Shown piece after piece: positions 26,001 through 38,343 of a stretch of 64,000 bases of DNA. Numbering within the stretch: the stretch's first letter is position 1; every line of letters starts with the position of its first letter. A program made the position numbers and the translations under genes. Location: assembly GCF_020740795.1 (NCBI RefSeq), contig NC_067294.1, positions 4,960,001-5,024,000 of the forward strand, read 5' to 3'. Source of the stretch: Apus apus (taxonomy: Eukaryota > Chordata > Aves > Apodiformes > Apodidae). The notes below the pieces were generated by a model. That model saw nothing but the letters and a program-made list of their open reading frames with translations. It ran no database searches and was not told the origin of the DNA.

Positions 26001-28427
26001 CAAGTTCATTGTCTGATAAAATACGAGCGGTCTGTGTTTATTATCACAGCCTGAGGAAAACTTGTTAATTTTTAAAACCACACTGTTTTTCTTTAATTAG
26101 GATTATCTGTTATTTATGTTAATTCACAGTATTCTTAGGTACGTTAGCATTACCTGGAACAAGATAGTCTGTTAATGGTCTTGAGTGTGATTAGAGACCA
26201 TTGATATAAAGCATTCAAGAACATCAACTAAAACACTGAGTAGATATAAGAGAGGTTGTTTGACCCTCTGCAACTAAATGGCATTAACCCTCTTCAAGTT
26301 AAACTGGTTGTTGTTTTTTTTCCTCCCCTCAAACATCTTGTTTAAAGTTCAATAATAGGTTTTTATGCTGTCTATGTAAGGTAAAAAATTGGTTCTTAAT
26401 TTTAGCTGGAAAGCCACATCTTGGGATGGAAAAGCAGCTAGTTCTTGTTGCTAATGCACATATGCATTGGGACCCAGATTATTCTGATGTGAAGCTGGTT
26501 CAGACTATGATGTTCCTGTCTGAGGTAAAGAACATTATTGATAAAGCTTCTCGTAGTCTCAAACCTGGTGTTTCGGGAGAACTTGGAACCATTCCACTTG
26601 TTCTGTGTGCAGATCTCAATTCTCTACCAGACTCTGGTAAGAGTTCTATTTCTTACTTATTTTTAGACTGTTTCAAGTGTGTAACGATTTAAATGTTAAG
26701 CTCTGACTTTTAAAAGACTGTTCAACTTGGGGAATATGTTGTTTGATTTCATAAGCTCTAAAGGCACTAAGAAAATAGGAGAAAGAGAGAAAAGATAGAA
26801 CTGTTTCTTTTGTGAGAGGCTTCATGCCTATACAGTAGTGTAGCTGTATCTGGTGCTTCAGAGGCATTTTCATTGCTATAATACAGGAATGTAAAGAAGA
26901 AAATATCTTCCAAAAATAACTAGTCAGTTTGGCTTTGCAGCCTTTTTGAAGTTAAGTTTATTTGATGTAGTGTCACAGAAGCTGGCTTTTTTGCAATATT
27001 TTAGCTGAAGAACATAGGAAGCCAAGACTTGAGCCCAGAGAGGAGGAAGCTGCACATCTCAAGCACCTATAGAATTTTACTTGCACTTCTTTAATCTTTG
27101 CATCCAGTCAGTCAGTTCCTAATGAACCTTCTAGTTTTTTCTAACTATAGCATATCTCAGTTTGTTGTAGGTGATATTTGCTCTTGACATGCAAATACAT
27201 TGTCTTGAAATACTTTATAAGAATAACTAGTGACTGTGTTGTATAAGTGTTGAGGTTTTGCTTTTATAATGCCTAAGGTTGCAGGTATGACTCAAAATGA
27301 CAACACACCTCCTGAATGCACATTAATACCTTCTTGTGTGTATGTGCCTCTCCTCACAGGTGTTGTTGAGTACTTGAGCACTGGTGGAGTGGAAACAAAC
27401 CACAAAGATTTTAAGGAACTGAGATACAATGAAAGTCTTACTAACTTCAGCTGTAATGGGAAAAATGGAACAACAAATGGAAGAATTACACATGGTTTCA
27501 AGTTGAAGAGTGCCTATGAGAATGGTCTAATGCCTTATACAAATTACACATTTGATTTCAAGGTAAGGAATTGGCTGAAGTTTTGGAAAAGTTCCATAAA
27601 CTTGTTTGACAAAGATTGTAACCCATTTGGGCAGCTAACAGTAAACTCACCAAATTTATATTTAAAACATAGTGAACTAGATTGCTCAACACTTCAGTCT
27701 CCTGGAAACCAAATATTCCTTTTTCTTGTTAGTACCTTGTAATAGATTTGCAGGAGCTGGGGTGCTGTTAACCTTCCCTGAAAACAGGAAGATTTTGTAT
27801 TTTAATACTCCATGCTAAATGAAATTATACAAGAGAGGCACTTAAACTGTCAACTGCAAGGAAATAATCAGTGTTGCTACTGGAAAACTCAGAGCTTTGT
27901 TGCCCAGGGGAAACAAAGATGGCTCTTTTCCTCTCCAAAATCAGAGGAATGTGATTTGAAGCTTTTGTAGGAGGCTGGAAATGACAACCAACAAAAGCAG
28001 AGCAGAAGTGATACTTTTTCTTTTGTTTTCCTAGTCATTATTGAGCAGCCCATGGGATATAGCAAGCAGAATGCTCCTAAATAGATGATGTTCTCTGGAG
28101 AAGGAATAGCAGCATTTCACTTGCTGATAATACTGAGCTCTCCTTTTGTTTGGAACAAAACCTTGAGTCAACAATATATACTAATAATTCATTTTATTTC
28201 TTCTCTTGTTTTAGGGTATTATTGACTACATCTTCTACTCTAAACCTCAGCTAAACATACTTGGCATTCTTGGACCTTTGGATCATCATTGGTTAATAGA
28301 GAACAATATAAGTGGTTGTCCCCATCCACTCATCCCTTCTGACCACTTCTCACTTTTTGCACAACTGGAGCTTTTGCTGCCTTTCCTGCCTCCTGTAAAT
28401 GGAATCCATCTCCCTGGCAGGAGGTAG
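14247..28427 (+). CDS. CNOT6: CNOT6 (CCR4-NOT transcription complex subunit 6, CCR4a deadenylase)
   Basis: Joined exons: 14247-14358, 16847-17033, 20728-20813, 21812-21916, 22008-22076, 23499-23656, 24167-24321, 25283-25437, 26406-26636, 27360-27562, 28215-28427. They total 1674 nt, i.e. 557 residues plus TAG, the length of vertebrate CNOT6. All introns are GT-AG and every codon phase closes. The product is a Mg2+-dependent poly(A)-specific 3'-5' exonuclease that shortens mRNA tails within the cytoplasmic CCR4-NOT complex. N-terminal leucine-rich repeats (about 45-130) bind CNOT1. The endonuclease/exonuclease/phosphatase fold follows (about 187-540), with N195, E240 (SLQEVE), H361, D412 and N414 (CADLNSLPDS), and D530-H531 (PSDHFS). 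It is CNOT6 rather than CNOT6L: it starts MPKEKY without the longer CNOT6L leader, and has SEGSEAMLNR, NGTTNGRITHG and the IHLPGRR end. Confidence 0.97.
16847..17033 (+). CDS. CNOT6: CNOT6 coding exon 2, residues 38-100
   Basis: The acceptor is CCTCCCTCAG and the donor CTCAG|GTGTGT. It encodes the first leucine-rich repeats (LTALHLSDNSLSRIP and LVYLDLSSNKIRSLP), the CNOT1-binding part of the protein. Confidence 0.96.
20728..20813 (+). CDS. CNOT6: CNOT6 coding exon 3, residues 100-129
   Basis: The acceptor is TTTCTGCAG and the donor GAAAG|GTATTG. This 86-nt exon encodes the next leucine-rich repeat (ELHLNNNLLRVLPFELGKL). It is too short to stand out as an open frame and was found by phase and protein continuity. 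Confidence 0.95.
21812..21916 (+). CDS. CNOT6: CNOT6 coding exon 4, residues 129-164
   Basis: The acceptor is CTGTTTGCAG and the donor AGAA|GTAAGT. It encodes the end of the leucine-rich region and the linker (NPLTQDILNLYQEPDG to LDNLAGTAKR). Confidence 0.95.
22008..22076 (+). CDS. CNOT6: CNOT6 coding exon 5, residues 164-187
   Basis: A 69-nt micro-exon with acceptor TTCCCATAG and donor ACAG|GTACTG. It encodes STEQPPPRSWIMLQEPDRTR, the linker into the nuclease domain. Only a 91-nt intron separates it from the previous exon. Confidence 0.95.
23499..23656 (+). CDS. CNOT6: CNOT6 coding exon 6, residues 187-239
   Basis: The acceptor is TTCTGCAG and the donor TTCAG|GTAAAA. It opens the nuclease domain with MCYNVLCDKYATRQLYG (N195 near the active site) and ends at SLQ, just before catalytic E240. 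Confidence 0.96.
24167..24321 (+). CDS. CNOT6: CNOT6 coding exon 7, residues 240-291
   Basis: The acceptor is ACTTCACAG and the donor AAAA|GTAAGT. Its first codon is E240, the metal-binding glutamate of EEP nucleases. It continues through VETEQYYSFFLVEL, SPKSRARTMSEQERKHVDGC and AIFFKTEK. Confidence 0.96.
25283..25437 (+). CDS. CNOT6: CNOT6 coding exon 8, residues 291-343
   Basis: The acceptor is CTCTTCCAG and the donor TCAT|GTAAGT. It encodes FTLVQKHTVEFNQLAMANSE, EAMLNRVMTKDN and the strand GVAVLLEL. Confidence 0.96.
26406..26636 (+). CDS. CNOT6: CNOT6 coding exon 9, residues 343-420
   Basis: The acceptor is TTAATTTTAG and the donor CTCTG|GTAAGA. It carries the active-site motifs VANAHMHWDP (N359/H361) and LVLCADLNSLPDSG (D412, N414). 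Confidence 0.96.
27360..27562 (+). CDS. CNOT6: CNOT6 coding exon 10, residues 420-487
   Basis: The acceptor is TCCTCACAG and the donor TTCAAG|GTAAGG. It encodes VVEYLSTGGVETNHKDFKEL, a GKNGTTNGRITHG loop typical of CNOT6, and PYTNYTFDFK. Confidence 0.96.
28215..28427 (+). CDS. CNOT6: CNOT6 last coding exon, residues 488-557
   Basis: The acceptor is CTTGTTTTAG. It encodes GIIDYIFYSKPQ, the catalytic PSDHFSLFAQLEL (D530-H531) and the C-terminus IHLPGRR, followed by TAG at 28425-28427. Confidence 0.96.
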   Translation, partial: GIIDYIFYSKPQLNILGILGPLDHHWLIENNISGCPHPLIPSDHFSLFAQLELLLPFLPPVNGIHLPGRR

Positions 28428-30530
28428 TCAAGTACATTTTAGAGGGCAACCTCAATCTAACTTGTACAATTGTAAAATCTGAATATAGAGGAGTGAGGTA
28501 TGGCCAACAGGGATTTTTTTTGTTTTGTTTCTTAATAATCTTAATCTTAAATCTAATTATTTGCTAAAGACATAGTAAAAGCCAGGTGCTATCAACAGAC
28601 ACAATTCTGAGCCCAAGATACTTTGTATACTGTTTGACAGCGATTGGTGTGTTTGCACCTTTCTTTAGTACGTTACAATTAACCTTCCTGTTTCTTTTAT
28701 CCAACCTGACATTTTCATGCCTTGAAAATAGGGAATTGTTATACAGTGTATTCTCTTTGCACAGTTATCTGTAGCACTACTTTTTTGAGGCCAGTAGGAA
28801 CATCCACAGAACATTCTTCCGTACTTCACTCCCTCCTTTTTCAGACTTCTTTGTAAAATATAGAATTTGAATTTAGCCTTTATTGATTGTATATGAACAA
28901 CAGAAAACCTGATTTATGAGATTTTGTACTTTAAAAAAAGAAAGATCAGATTTGGAAAATGATTGTATTGTAAACTAAGGCTAAATTTTTATCTGTTTTC
29001 ATGTGTTATAAAGGCCAGCTTGTAAAAGAGGTTGTCACAGGTTTTCTCTGCTAATGATTTGCACTGTTGGGGTTTTGTTAGCCCTTTTGTACTACTTTTT
29101 ATGTTCAATTGAGAACGTTGCTTTTAAAATCCAAACCTATAAAATCTTAATATCTTACAGAGATCTAAGTACATTGTCTATTTCTGATTTAAAAAAAAAA
29201 GAAAAAGAAAAAGGCAAGCATCAAGTTTTCACAGAACAGATAAGCTAAGCAGTGAGTATAAGTAGACCTGTAGGGATTGAAAGTATTGCTGAGATGTATA
29301 CACTCAGATATTTTTCTCATCTCTAACTTTTGAAGTAAAATTTAGGGATACTTGTGTACAGCTTCTGCGTTTCTGTTTCAAATACTTGTCCTCTCTCCAC
29401 TGTGCCTGCTTAAATTTGTTCTCAACTAGCACTGCCTGTGCATGCAGAGAGATCCTGTGCATCCTCTTTTATTTTTTTAAATAATGTTAAGACTTGTGAA
29501 AATTTTATGAAGATACTTTTGTATAAGCTGTGGCATCTGTTTTTTTTCCTTTGTGAAGCATTGAATATCACACTTTTCAAATGTGTTCAGGTTATGGGTA
29601 CACAGTTTCTAGCTTCTAATACCCATGCACTGCTTCTTTTAGTGTCATTGCACAGTGCTGTTTTTCCCTAACCTAAGAATTACTATCATGTGAATTCTCT
29701 TTCATTTAAGTGTGTTCCTCAGTTTCAGAAAGTATAATTCCTTGAAGTAAAAAAACAACCAACCTTACATTTTCTATTGATGAAGCAGTGTAAAATAAAT
29801 GCATTTTCAATACAGGTCCCAAAGACAATTCTTCAGATCATTTTTTTTAAAGTGACCAAGTCTTATTTTAAAGTGTCAAGCAAGACTGAAGTTATAGTGT
29901 ACCCTCAGTGCCATTTGTGTCATGAAGCCAAGTATGTAACAGCTTACAAATTACGTTGTCTATTTGTATCCTAAAAGGGAGAGTTTATCATCTCCTTAAA
30001 GTAATACAACTTGAATAATCAATGTAAAAAAAAAATAATAAAAAGAGATAGAGAGCTTGGTCTTAAACAGCTTTTGTTTCAGCTGCGGGCAGGGAAGCAA
30101 AAGGACACTGAGCATTAAAAGAAAACTTTCTAAATATTGTGAATTTTTATATATAAGAGAGTGGATTGGTAATAATGATTCAAAATTTTATTGCAAAGTA
30201 GTCAGCACGTGAGCGTGCTCAGACTGTTCTGTTTGAAGCTGAAAGGAAAAATCACTAACAGTTCTGTTATGTAAAATATACATTTTAAAACTTCAATAGG
30301 AGAAACTTTGATCTTGAATCCTTGTCTGGGACCTGATCTCTTGGGGTTCTTTTGTTTTGGTTTTAGTTGTGAAAACACCAAACATGTCCAGTTTATAATC
30401 AGTACATTGAAATGCTGGTAGTATTGCTGTAGTAGATTTAATGCGTAGTGTTATTTTTATTTTTATTTTCTGTTTGTTTCTTTGGGTTTTTTTGTAAAGT
30501 GTGAATAAAAGGTGTTTTACTCATGTTTCC
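28428..30530 (+). other. CNOT6: CNOT6 3'UTR, proximal part
   Basis: AT-rich non-coding sequence that follows the stop directly. Internal AATAAA hexamers occur near 29794 and 30039. The best polyadenylation context is at 30504-30509. Confidence 0.7.
30504..30509 (+). terminator. CNOT6: poly(A) signal of CNOT6 (proximal)
   Basis: AATAAA preceded by T/G-rich sequence and followed within 10-40 nt by GT-rich DNA (GGTGTTTTAC, then GATGTCTTGGT). Cleavage is expected near 30525-30540. Confidence 0.6.
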
Positions 30531-32320
30531 TTAATGATGTCTTGGTAATGTACATCATGACAATTTCCAGTGATGATGAGCCAGTTTAGCTTGTCAAACT
30601 GAGCAAACTATTTTTCTTTTCTGATTATCTGGCTTGTGTAATGAGTCCAGAAAGCTTTACAGAAGGGGAAGGGAAGCACTTAACTCATTTTGTATTTCTT
30701 AGAGGGGGATAATTTACTTTTAATAGATGCTGGAGCTTGAGTGCACTTGTTAGATTCTAAAGGTTTGAGCTTTATCCAGTATGTGTTCTCCTGTATTGCT
30801 TAATCTTCAAAAATATTTGAATTTGTGACAACATGTTAAAATATGGCCCTTTGTGCTTTTGGAGACAAAACTGTTCGTACTTCGTCACCTCACAGTCCAA
30901 GGGTCCATTTAAAGAACCTTTTCCTCCAGCTTTTTTATTAGTCCATCAGGTCCCAGTTGAAAACCCACTGAATACATTGAAGACACTCCTTTGACTTCAC
31001 TGGGTTTTACTTGGACTACAGCTCGGGGGCTGAAGGAAGGAGAAATATTTTGAGTATAGGGAAAGACCAGATGGTACCAAAACAGAGCTGAGAGAAAATT
31101 TGTCACACAATCTGTCAAGGAAAATATATAGTGCTGTGTCAAATCTAACTCAAAAGTCTCAATTTCCAGCTATAACGTAGAATAAGGCAATAAACAGTGT
31201 CTTCACAAAATCAAAATGTTTGCTTCATAGTTTTAACATTAAAATGGTTATTTGCAATATTTTTATTCGAGGTGGTTTTGGGTGTTGCCATAATTGTACC
31301 TTCAGTGTTCTTGTTGTAAAAGCACATATAGCAAAAGTCACAGAACATTCTTGGGGTTGAAAGGATTTATTTAGGTTAGACCAGGCTTCTTCCCACTTAA
31401 AGTACACTCAGCCCTGTCTTGTCTACTTCTATTTACATTTACCAAGAATTCTGGGTGTCAAAGTGTAAACTGAAGTACACCTTTAACTAAAAGAGTTGAT
31501 TAGAGTACAAGACTAATACCACAAGTTACTGCTTTTAACATAACACAAGTAGGGGGAGGGACAGAGCATGTAAGTCGGTGCATGTTGTAACTATTTTGTC
31601 CTTTTAGCAGCTTTAAAAAAAAAAAAGGTAAATTTGGCTAGTATTTGACAAAAGTGACTTTAAGGACATTGTAAATATATCTCTGATATAACTTTAGCAA
31701 GTCCTTCAAATTGTTTTTTTAGAGCAGACTCAGGAAATAGCTTCTGGTTTCTACCACACAAAACCTGTATGAAAGACAAAATAATTACAACACCATTGGG
31801 GAAAAAAAAGCTAAACTAATTACACTGTAAAACTTAAAGTTCAGTTAACTGCTTAAGTAGCAAGCCTTTTTCATCCAGCCAGACACAGTATTTTTTAGTA
31901 TGTTAACTGCTATTCTTTTCTTTTGGTTGCATAAATTTGTAATACTTAAGTGTCTTGGTATGTTTAAGTAGTGTCTAAAATAGAATATCTTAGTCTTTAT
32001 TCACAGTACTTCTGTATAATGTGTAATGCACTGGACTAACTCTTGTTTACCATTCATGTAACAAAAACCAGCACATTATCTGCACTAAGCTCAAAGAATG
32101 TTGCATTTGTCTATAGGCAGCTCTTCAATAAGATAAATGGGAAACTGAATATGGTCTGATGGTAAACAAGGGCTTTTACTGTTCTCTTCAGTGGAACTTT
32201 CTTCTTGGTCAAATTTTAACTAGTTAGTATTATATTTATATACAGGGTCTTCTTTTTCTTTACCAATGTATTTTCCTACTCATAGCTGACCAATAAATCC
32301 AATATCTGTTTCAAACCTTC
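30531..32320 (+). other. CNOT6: possible extended 3'UTR of CNOT6
   Basis: The sequence keeps the AT-rich, 3'UTR-like character for another 1.8 kb. It contains a Pumilio-type TGTAAATA (31670-31677) and another AATAAA at 32292-32297, after which base composition rises toward the GC-richer intergenic DNA. Long 3'UTR isoforms are common for vertebrate CNOT6. Whether this stretch is transcribed in this species cannot be seen from sequence. Confidence 0.4.
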
Positions 32321-35300
32321 TTGAAGTCTAATTCATATTTTAACTTCATTCCTGAAGCACCTCTGAAGACTTGCACCTGCAACCAGAGGGAGTGAAGTGT
32401 GTTGAGGGTCAAATGGCAGCTTGTAAGAAACTTGATGATCCCAGAAAGACTTGCCTGTACTTTCTGAAACTTTCTAGATCTGCAGACCAGAGAGCTCCTT
32501 CCATCAGCTGGGTTTGGATTGCAAAGTGAAGACCTGGTCAGTAATGCCTCCAGAGTTTCTGGAAAACCTGTGTCCAAACCTACTCAGATCTCAGCCCCAT
32601 GTCTGGCCACCTTCTGACCTTCCCATGTCAGTTGGTAAGGTCAGTTGTGCAGTGCAGTGTCTGCAGGTTTTGTCTGGGTCTAGCAGACCCTGCTCCTTCC
32701 TTTCTCTTCCCACCCCAGAAAGGCCAAGGTAGACCTGGGATTTGGGCATTGGGAAGGGACTCCAAGATTCCATTAATTTTCCATAGAAGGGGAACAAAGT
32801 GAAGATTTCTTGCATTTTTTTTTTTTTTTTTTTTCCCAGGAATGATGTTCAGCTAACTCTGGTCTTAATTTATTTTAATACCATGTTTTTTCTGGGGTGT
32901 TTCTTCTGTATCAGAGTGTTATGTGTGACAGTGCAGACAGGTTCTCTCTGATGTTCCTGTCACTGGCGGCAGAACACACAAACCACACTTGCTGTGTAAG
33001 GCACAGAAACACATGAGACATCTCCATAGCACCCATGTCTCCTCAGAACTCACCTCCAGTGTGTTGGCACTTTGCTTCGAAATTTATTGATTTCCATGAG
33101 TACCACAGGCCCCAGAGTGTTCAGCTTGGTGGTTTTAGCCTTTGTTATCTTGAAGCAGCTCTCACTACCGACCAGAGGGGTCAGTCCGTTCCAGACTTAA
33201 AACGATTTTGCTTCGGTTCTGTCAAGTGGGTGATTTTTTTAATTCCCACCATCTCTTTTTCAGTCTTGCCACTAGATGGTGCGTGTGACCCAGGCTTGGT
33301 CTGCACCAGGAGGCTGAGTGAACTGCAGATAATCGTCCTGTCCAGAAAGCGGGGCTTGTAGAATTATTTTTGAGAGTATTTGTGGGAATTCAGCCCCAGG
33401 AACGAACCTTTTCCACTGACTCCAGTTGTCTGGTAATGTCCATGTCAATTAAATGTTGGTGTTAGGCGTCCAACTGTAACGATGGGAATGAAAAAGACCT
33501 ACTTGGTCCACAATGGCAAAATCCTTCTAGAGGCTTTGCTCACTGCATTTAGTCTACTTAATGATATGTGGTTCCAAATTAGAGTTCTTGAGCTCTTAAT
33601 ATCTGCTAACCCTGATGTGTAAGTACTGGGAGGTGTGTCTAATGGAGAGCCTGAAGTCCTGTCCAGAGAGTATGTGTGGAAACCAGCATCTCAGCCACAG
33701 GACTGAGCTGACCTCGTGTCCTGTGCTCCTAAGCCATGTAGGAGAAAATTTGTCTTTCTTCAACTTGCAGTAAGATAACTACAGCTGTTTTAATATAATT
33801 GAATGAAACATCACTCTGGCCAGACTCCTCTTACCTGTCCTTCATACCCTGTGTCCACTGGCTCCTCCGTGGTAGCACCAAGTGGGGTTTGTGCCTTGCA
33901 GGGAACGTCCCAAATGAGCGTGTGTGACGTGGTGTTTCTGTTCTGCTGACGTGGGTACAGCAGAGAAGCCTGGAAACATCTGGAATTGAGCCTGGAGAGA
34001 GAGAGGGAAGGAAGAGAAGCTGAGAAGAAGGTAAGTGGAAAGGACAAGAATATGCAAGGTGCATCAGGTGACCTTTTGGGAGAAGGTGTACTTGGTTAAA
34101 GGGGAGTGTGTTCTGGTTCCTTTCTTGCTTTTCACCTTCCCCTCCTAACCCAGAGGCACTAATTGTTCACTCTCTAAATGTTCCTTCTGTTTGCATGGAA
34201 AGCAGTAAAACTAATTAAGCTATGGGGACCTTTGGTGCATTTGAATATTTTCTTATTCCAAAATAAGCCTGTTATTCTCACAGGTTATAAATTTTCAAAA
34301 GATATGAAGGTATGTTCTGGTTAAATATTCCCAATGTGCCAGTGGACAGTATCCATCTCATTTAAAAATGCTTGATGTTTGTTGTAAAAAAAGCAACATG
34401 CATTACAGAAAAAAAACAAAACAAAACATAGATATGCTCTTGCTGGGTTTTAATGACCCACAAATATTTCAGCTTCATCTCGTTGTTCATAGCACACTAT
34501 TTTTTTCCTAGTTAATTTGTTTATTTCAGTTTGTCTAGTTTTTTCTAGTTCAAGGCACAGGCTGCTCCCTTTGGGTGCCAGTAGTGAATTAATGGCAGTT
34601 TCTTCACTGTGGTTAATGGTATTGACAGCTCTTCAGAGAATGATTTATTGACTTTATTTCCCAGCACACCAGTTAACAGTCTGCGTTTTGGCCAAGAGAG
34701 CTAAGACCTGGGATGTCTAGACCTGAATTATGTGCTGGTTTTGCTGACTTTGGCAGCAAGACATCACTAAGGTGCAGATTGGATGGAGTGGGGAGAGGAA
34801 ATCTGGAGATGCACAGGTTTTCTTGTAACCATCTCCTCCCTTCCCACATCTCCAGATCAAGCAGTGGGAGAGGAGGGTGTTAGGAATTGCACGTGTCTGG
34901 CAATGTGGTACGCCCCTGGACAGGGCTGTTGTTATCTAACACATCAGTCACTGGATGAGGCTGGACCTTCTCTTGTTTAGATGCTCTCTGCTTTTTATGG
35001 GCTCTGTGGGGACATGATCTAGGCCCCAGTGACACCCAGAGTGTTTCACACACAGCGTGGTTGTGAGGTGTGCGGGTGCTGCCATCAGCTTGTGTTAGTC
35101 GGATGCAGGTCGTGGGGTGCATGCGCTGCCCCCCAGGCAGGAGCAGCTGCTCACATCTCAGAAATGTGAGTTACAGGCTGTTGTGCAAAGGAAGTGAAGC
35201 GAGATTCTTAATATCTGTCTTGATTAACACCTCAGAAGATGGAGGTTTCTTTGTCTTGGCGTGGTCGTGAGTTTTCCGGTCAGTAAGAGCAACTGTATTC

Positions 35301-38300
35301 TGTGAGAAGTGTGTGAGAAGTCCATGTGCATTGCCCAGAGAGAGAGGAACAAGCCAAACATGCTCATCATTAGAGCTGCGTTTCGATCTTCAGATTCTCT
35401 GTTTATGAGTTGATATATTTTCCTTACTTTTGCAGTGTTTTAAGACAATCTGTAAAACAGCTGAAGGTTTGTGCTTCCGTAGCTGCTCTCTGGGAGGCTG
35501 CACCTCTCCAGTAGTGTGAGCTATCCCTGCAAACACTTGCACATACTACACTGGAAATATTTCTGGTGTAAGTTCAGGTAACACACTACAGGAGGTGCTG
35601 GGATTACTCCTGGTAACGCGCTCTCCTTTAGGTGGAATCCTTTATCCAGGGGCCAGTGAGAGAGGAGGGAGATTAACAGAAGGTAGAAATTTGGGTCTTA
35701 GCCCAAAACAGCCCACCAGAAATTTTCCATTAACTCTACTGGGCTTTTACTAGGAGGAAAAAAGAAAAGATATTCCAAGAGGATGAAAAATGAAGTTCCC
35801 ATGTGTGTGTAGAACAGACTGTTCTGTGACCTGTGCTAATCCACTGAGGCTGGTGGGCGAGTGGGTGACCTGCAGCACCCAACACAGGAATTCACACTCC
35901 ACTGAACTGGGTTCAGGTTGCTGGGTCCAGTCCTGGGCCTTTGGGCTGGCTGTACAATTTAATTAAGCTGTCACATCAGACATTGTGAAAACTGCTGTTT
36001 TATCTGGTTACATCATGTGCCAGCAGGACAAGCCACGTGCCCTCAGTCTGTCAGGGGAGGTGGGTCCTTCTCTGTCCCTGGTGGGAGAAATGCCTGTGGT
36101 GCAGTGCTCTGTTTTCATAGTGTTTCTAAAAATACTGATTCTGAAAGCAGTGGCTCCTTAAGTATGTCTGCAAAGATCCCTGTCCATAAAGATCTATGAG
36201 TCAGTGTTGTCTGTTAAGTTCAGCAGAGCTTGGAAGCTAATGCAGATCAGGGTGAGAGTGCTTTGGACCACGAGCAGTAAAACCTTATAGTCCAACTGGT
36301 TTAATATGATCCAAGCAAGAAACACTATACCAGAAAAGAAAAAAAAATAATTAAAACATGTGTGACAAACTGCCATGTAAATGCAGCCCTTGATACTGTT
36401 AATGAGAAAGGAAAGAATTCCAATAAATTCTCAGAGAGTTGTGTCTGATAGCTGGCTCCTCATGGCCTCGCCGTGTCTCAGTCTGACAGTTGTGACAGAC
36501 CCTATTAAGTGTTGCTATTCCTGGAAGAGCAGGAAAATGGAAAACAGTACAATTTGCAGAACAGTTCAAACTTTATTTGAAATGAAATTGCTAGAATTGA
36601 CTGCATGGCATTGGAGGGAACAGAACTTGGTGGGGAGGTTTGGGGAAGGTTTGATTCCTTGGCAATTTTGGCAGCAGCTGTTTCCATCCTTCTTTTCAAA
36701 TACCAGAATCTGGAAGGCACCAGGCATCCCTATTTTCTGCTGAGTGTAATGGGATGATATTTAAATGTTGACGTTTTCCGTTCTATCCCGATTCATTTGT
36801 ACTGATCTGTATGAAGAAGGTTTTGTCTTTTGGCACAGAATCCAAAGTTTTCCACTGCTGGACTGAGATTGCCAGGTAATCTTATGTGTCCAGCATTAGC
36901 CTTAGCAAGACATTTCTCTCAGAATCCTTTTGTTGAAGACAGTGGAATTTAATCAAGTGAACTGATGAGCTTGGAGTGGGTGTGACTACCCTTGCTGTCA
37001 CACACAGTGCTCCATGCCTGCTAGAATATTGTGCCAGGAGCATTTTATGGTGTCAGAAAAATGTGCAAGGGATGTAGATTTTTGTCAGCAGCTTTCTAAG
37101 GAAAAAGAAATCTTTGGAAAAGATTATACTGGGTGCCTCAGCTGCTTCCTCCATGGTAGCCACCTCCAGGTGCTGTCTCCATGGAGCAGCTGGTGTGTAT
37201 TTGCCCCCCTAAAGAGTGAAGTCCATGTTTTACTTTGCCTACCAGCAGCAAAGACCTCCTCTTAGTGGTAGAAACTGTTGCCCCCCAGCACTTCCCTCCA
37301 GTGCTGCTTGTGTTGGCTTTTGGATTCAGCTGTTACCCTGCATGTTTTTCTGGTTGATGTTATCATATAGTTAAACAACTGATTTGGCTAATTATGCTTT
37401 GAAAAGTTTCAGAGCGGAGACCCAACTGGCTCATCTGCAGCTCATTCTCTTCCTGAGAAATTATTTGATGTGAAGCATAGAGGCAGCAGAGAGTTAAAAC
37501 TTCCATTTCCTATCTTTAAAATGACAAGGAGAGGGTTTCACCACGAGCTGTAGTGTGGATCAGTCAGCACTGTGGCTCTCGGGGACTTCCTAGAGCTGGC
37601 CATGTTTTATTGTTCTAAGGAAAGAGAAGAGACTTTGCAATAGATCTTGCTATTTCCTTGTTGCTATAAAAAGATTGGGCAGGGGAGGTGGGAAGGAATG
37701 TGTTTTAAATCCAGCTGGTACCAGCTCAGCCCTTCAGGGAAGCACAACACTTAATTTCTCTTGTATTTCTTTGACCCAGTTAGCATTGCACAAATGTTCC
37801 TGATCACAGGACTGTCTAATCCTCTCTTGAATCCTGCTAAATTTTATCTTGTTGACATCGTACAGCAATTAATTCCAGTAGCTGACCCTGCACAGCAAGA
37901 AGCCCTGATGCTTTTCTCTGAACCATCTACTTTTCATTTTCCATCTCCCTACTCTTGCTCCAAGAATCCATTTTGGAGCAGAGGCAGCACTGGGGGTGTG
38001 TGGAAGCAGCACCCAGGGGCTGAGCCAGGGCAGGTGGGTTGTACTGAGGGCTGGGGCTGCCTCACCAGGAGAGCTGCACCACACTGAGCAGCTGGATCAT
38101 GGTCCCTTGGCCATACTGTGTGTCACCTCCTAGCACCTCACACTTTGGATGTTTCAGGGAGTGCTGGGGTTGAACCAGGCCCAGGAACGGCAGCACAGCC
38201 CCAGCTGCAGCTTCTCCAGCTCATCCCTGACTGCTCTTCCTGGGCAGGAGCAGAAACTTGTTTTGTCATCACTACCAAGCTGCTGCTAACTGCAGTGTCA

Positions 38301-38343
38301 GCAGCTCAGACATCCCTCTGCCCTTCAGTTAGAGTCCTGAGTA
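32321..38343. other. intergenic DNA between CNOT6 and the CR1 remnant
   Basis: There is no gene that I can support. Short open frames are scattered on both strands without family resemblance or splice logic. It holds a T run (32817-32834) and the CTCF-like motif described separately. Confidence 0.55.
33269..33282 (+). promoter_or_regulatory. CTCF-like motif, forward orientation
   Basis: CCACTAGATGGTGC closely matches the CTCF core (CCASYAGRKGGCGC) in forward orientation, with one core deviation (T for C). It is a sequence match only. Confidence 0.45.

Larger units (their letters stand above)
14359..28214 (+). other. CNOT6: CNOT6 internal introns (2-11)
   Basis: The introns range from 91 nt (21917-22007) to 3.7 kb (17034-20727). 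They contain homopolymers (T tracts 19976-20007, A tract near 24799-24817, AATAAT repeats near 16697) and no CR1 copy or nested gene that I can recognise. Open frames inside them are not supported by any family resemblance. Confidence 0.7.

Noticed and set aside
31331-31400. Weak similarity to the CR1 3' end (CACAGAACATTC, GGGTTGAAAGG)
   Set aside because: Too few diagnostic bases and no tail repeat; it could be a very old copy but cannot be supported by eye.
36210-36260. Short resemblance to the 5S rRNA internal control region (GCTTGGAAGCTAA)
   Set aside because: Only about a dozen bases match; the flanking 5S sequence and the T-run terminator are missing.
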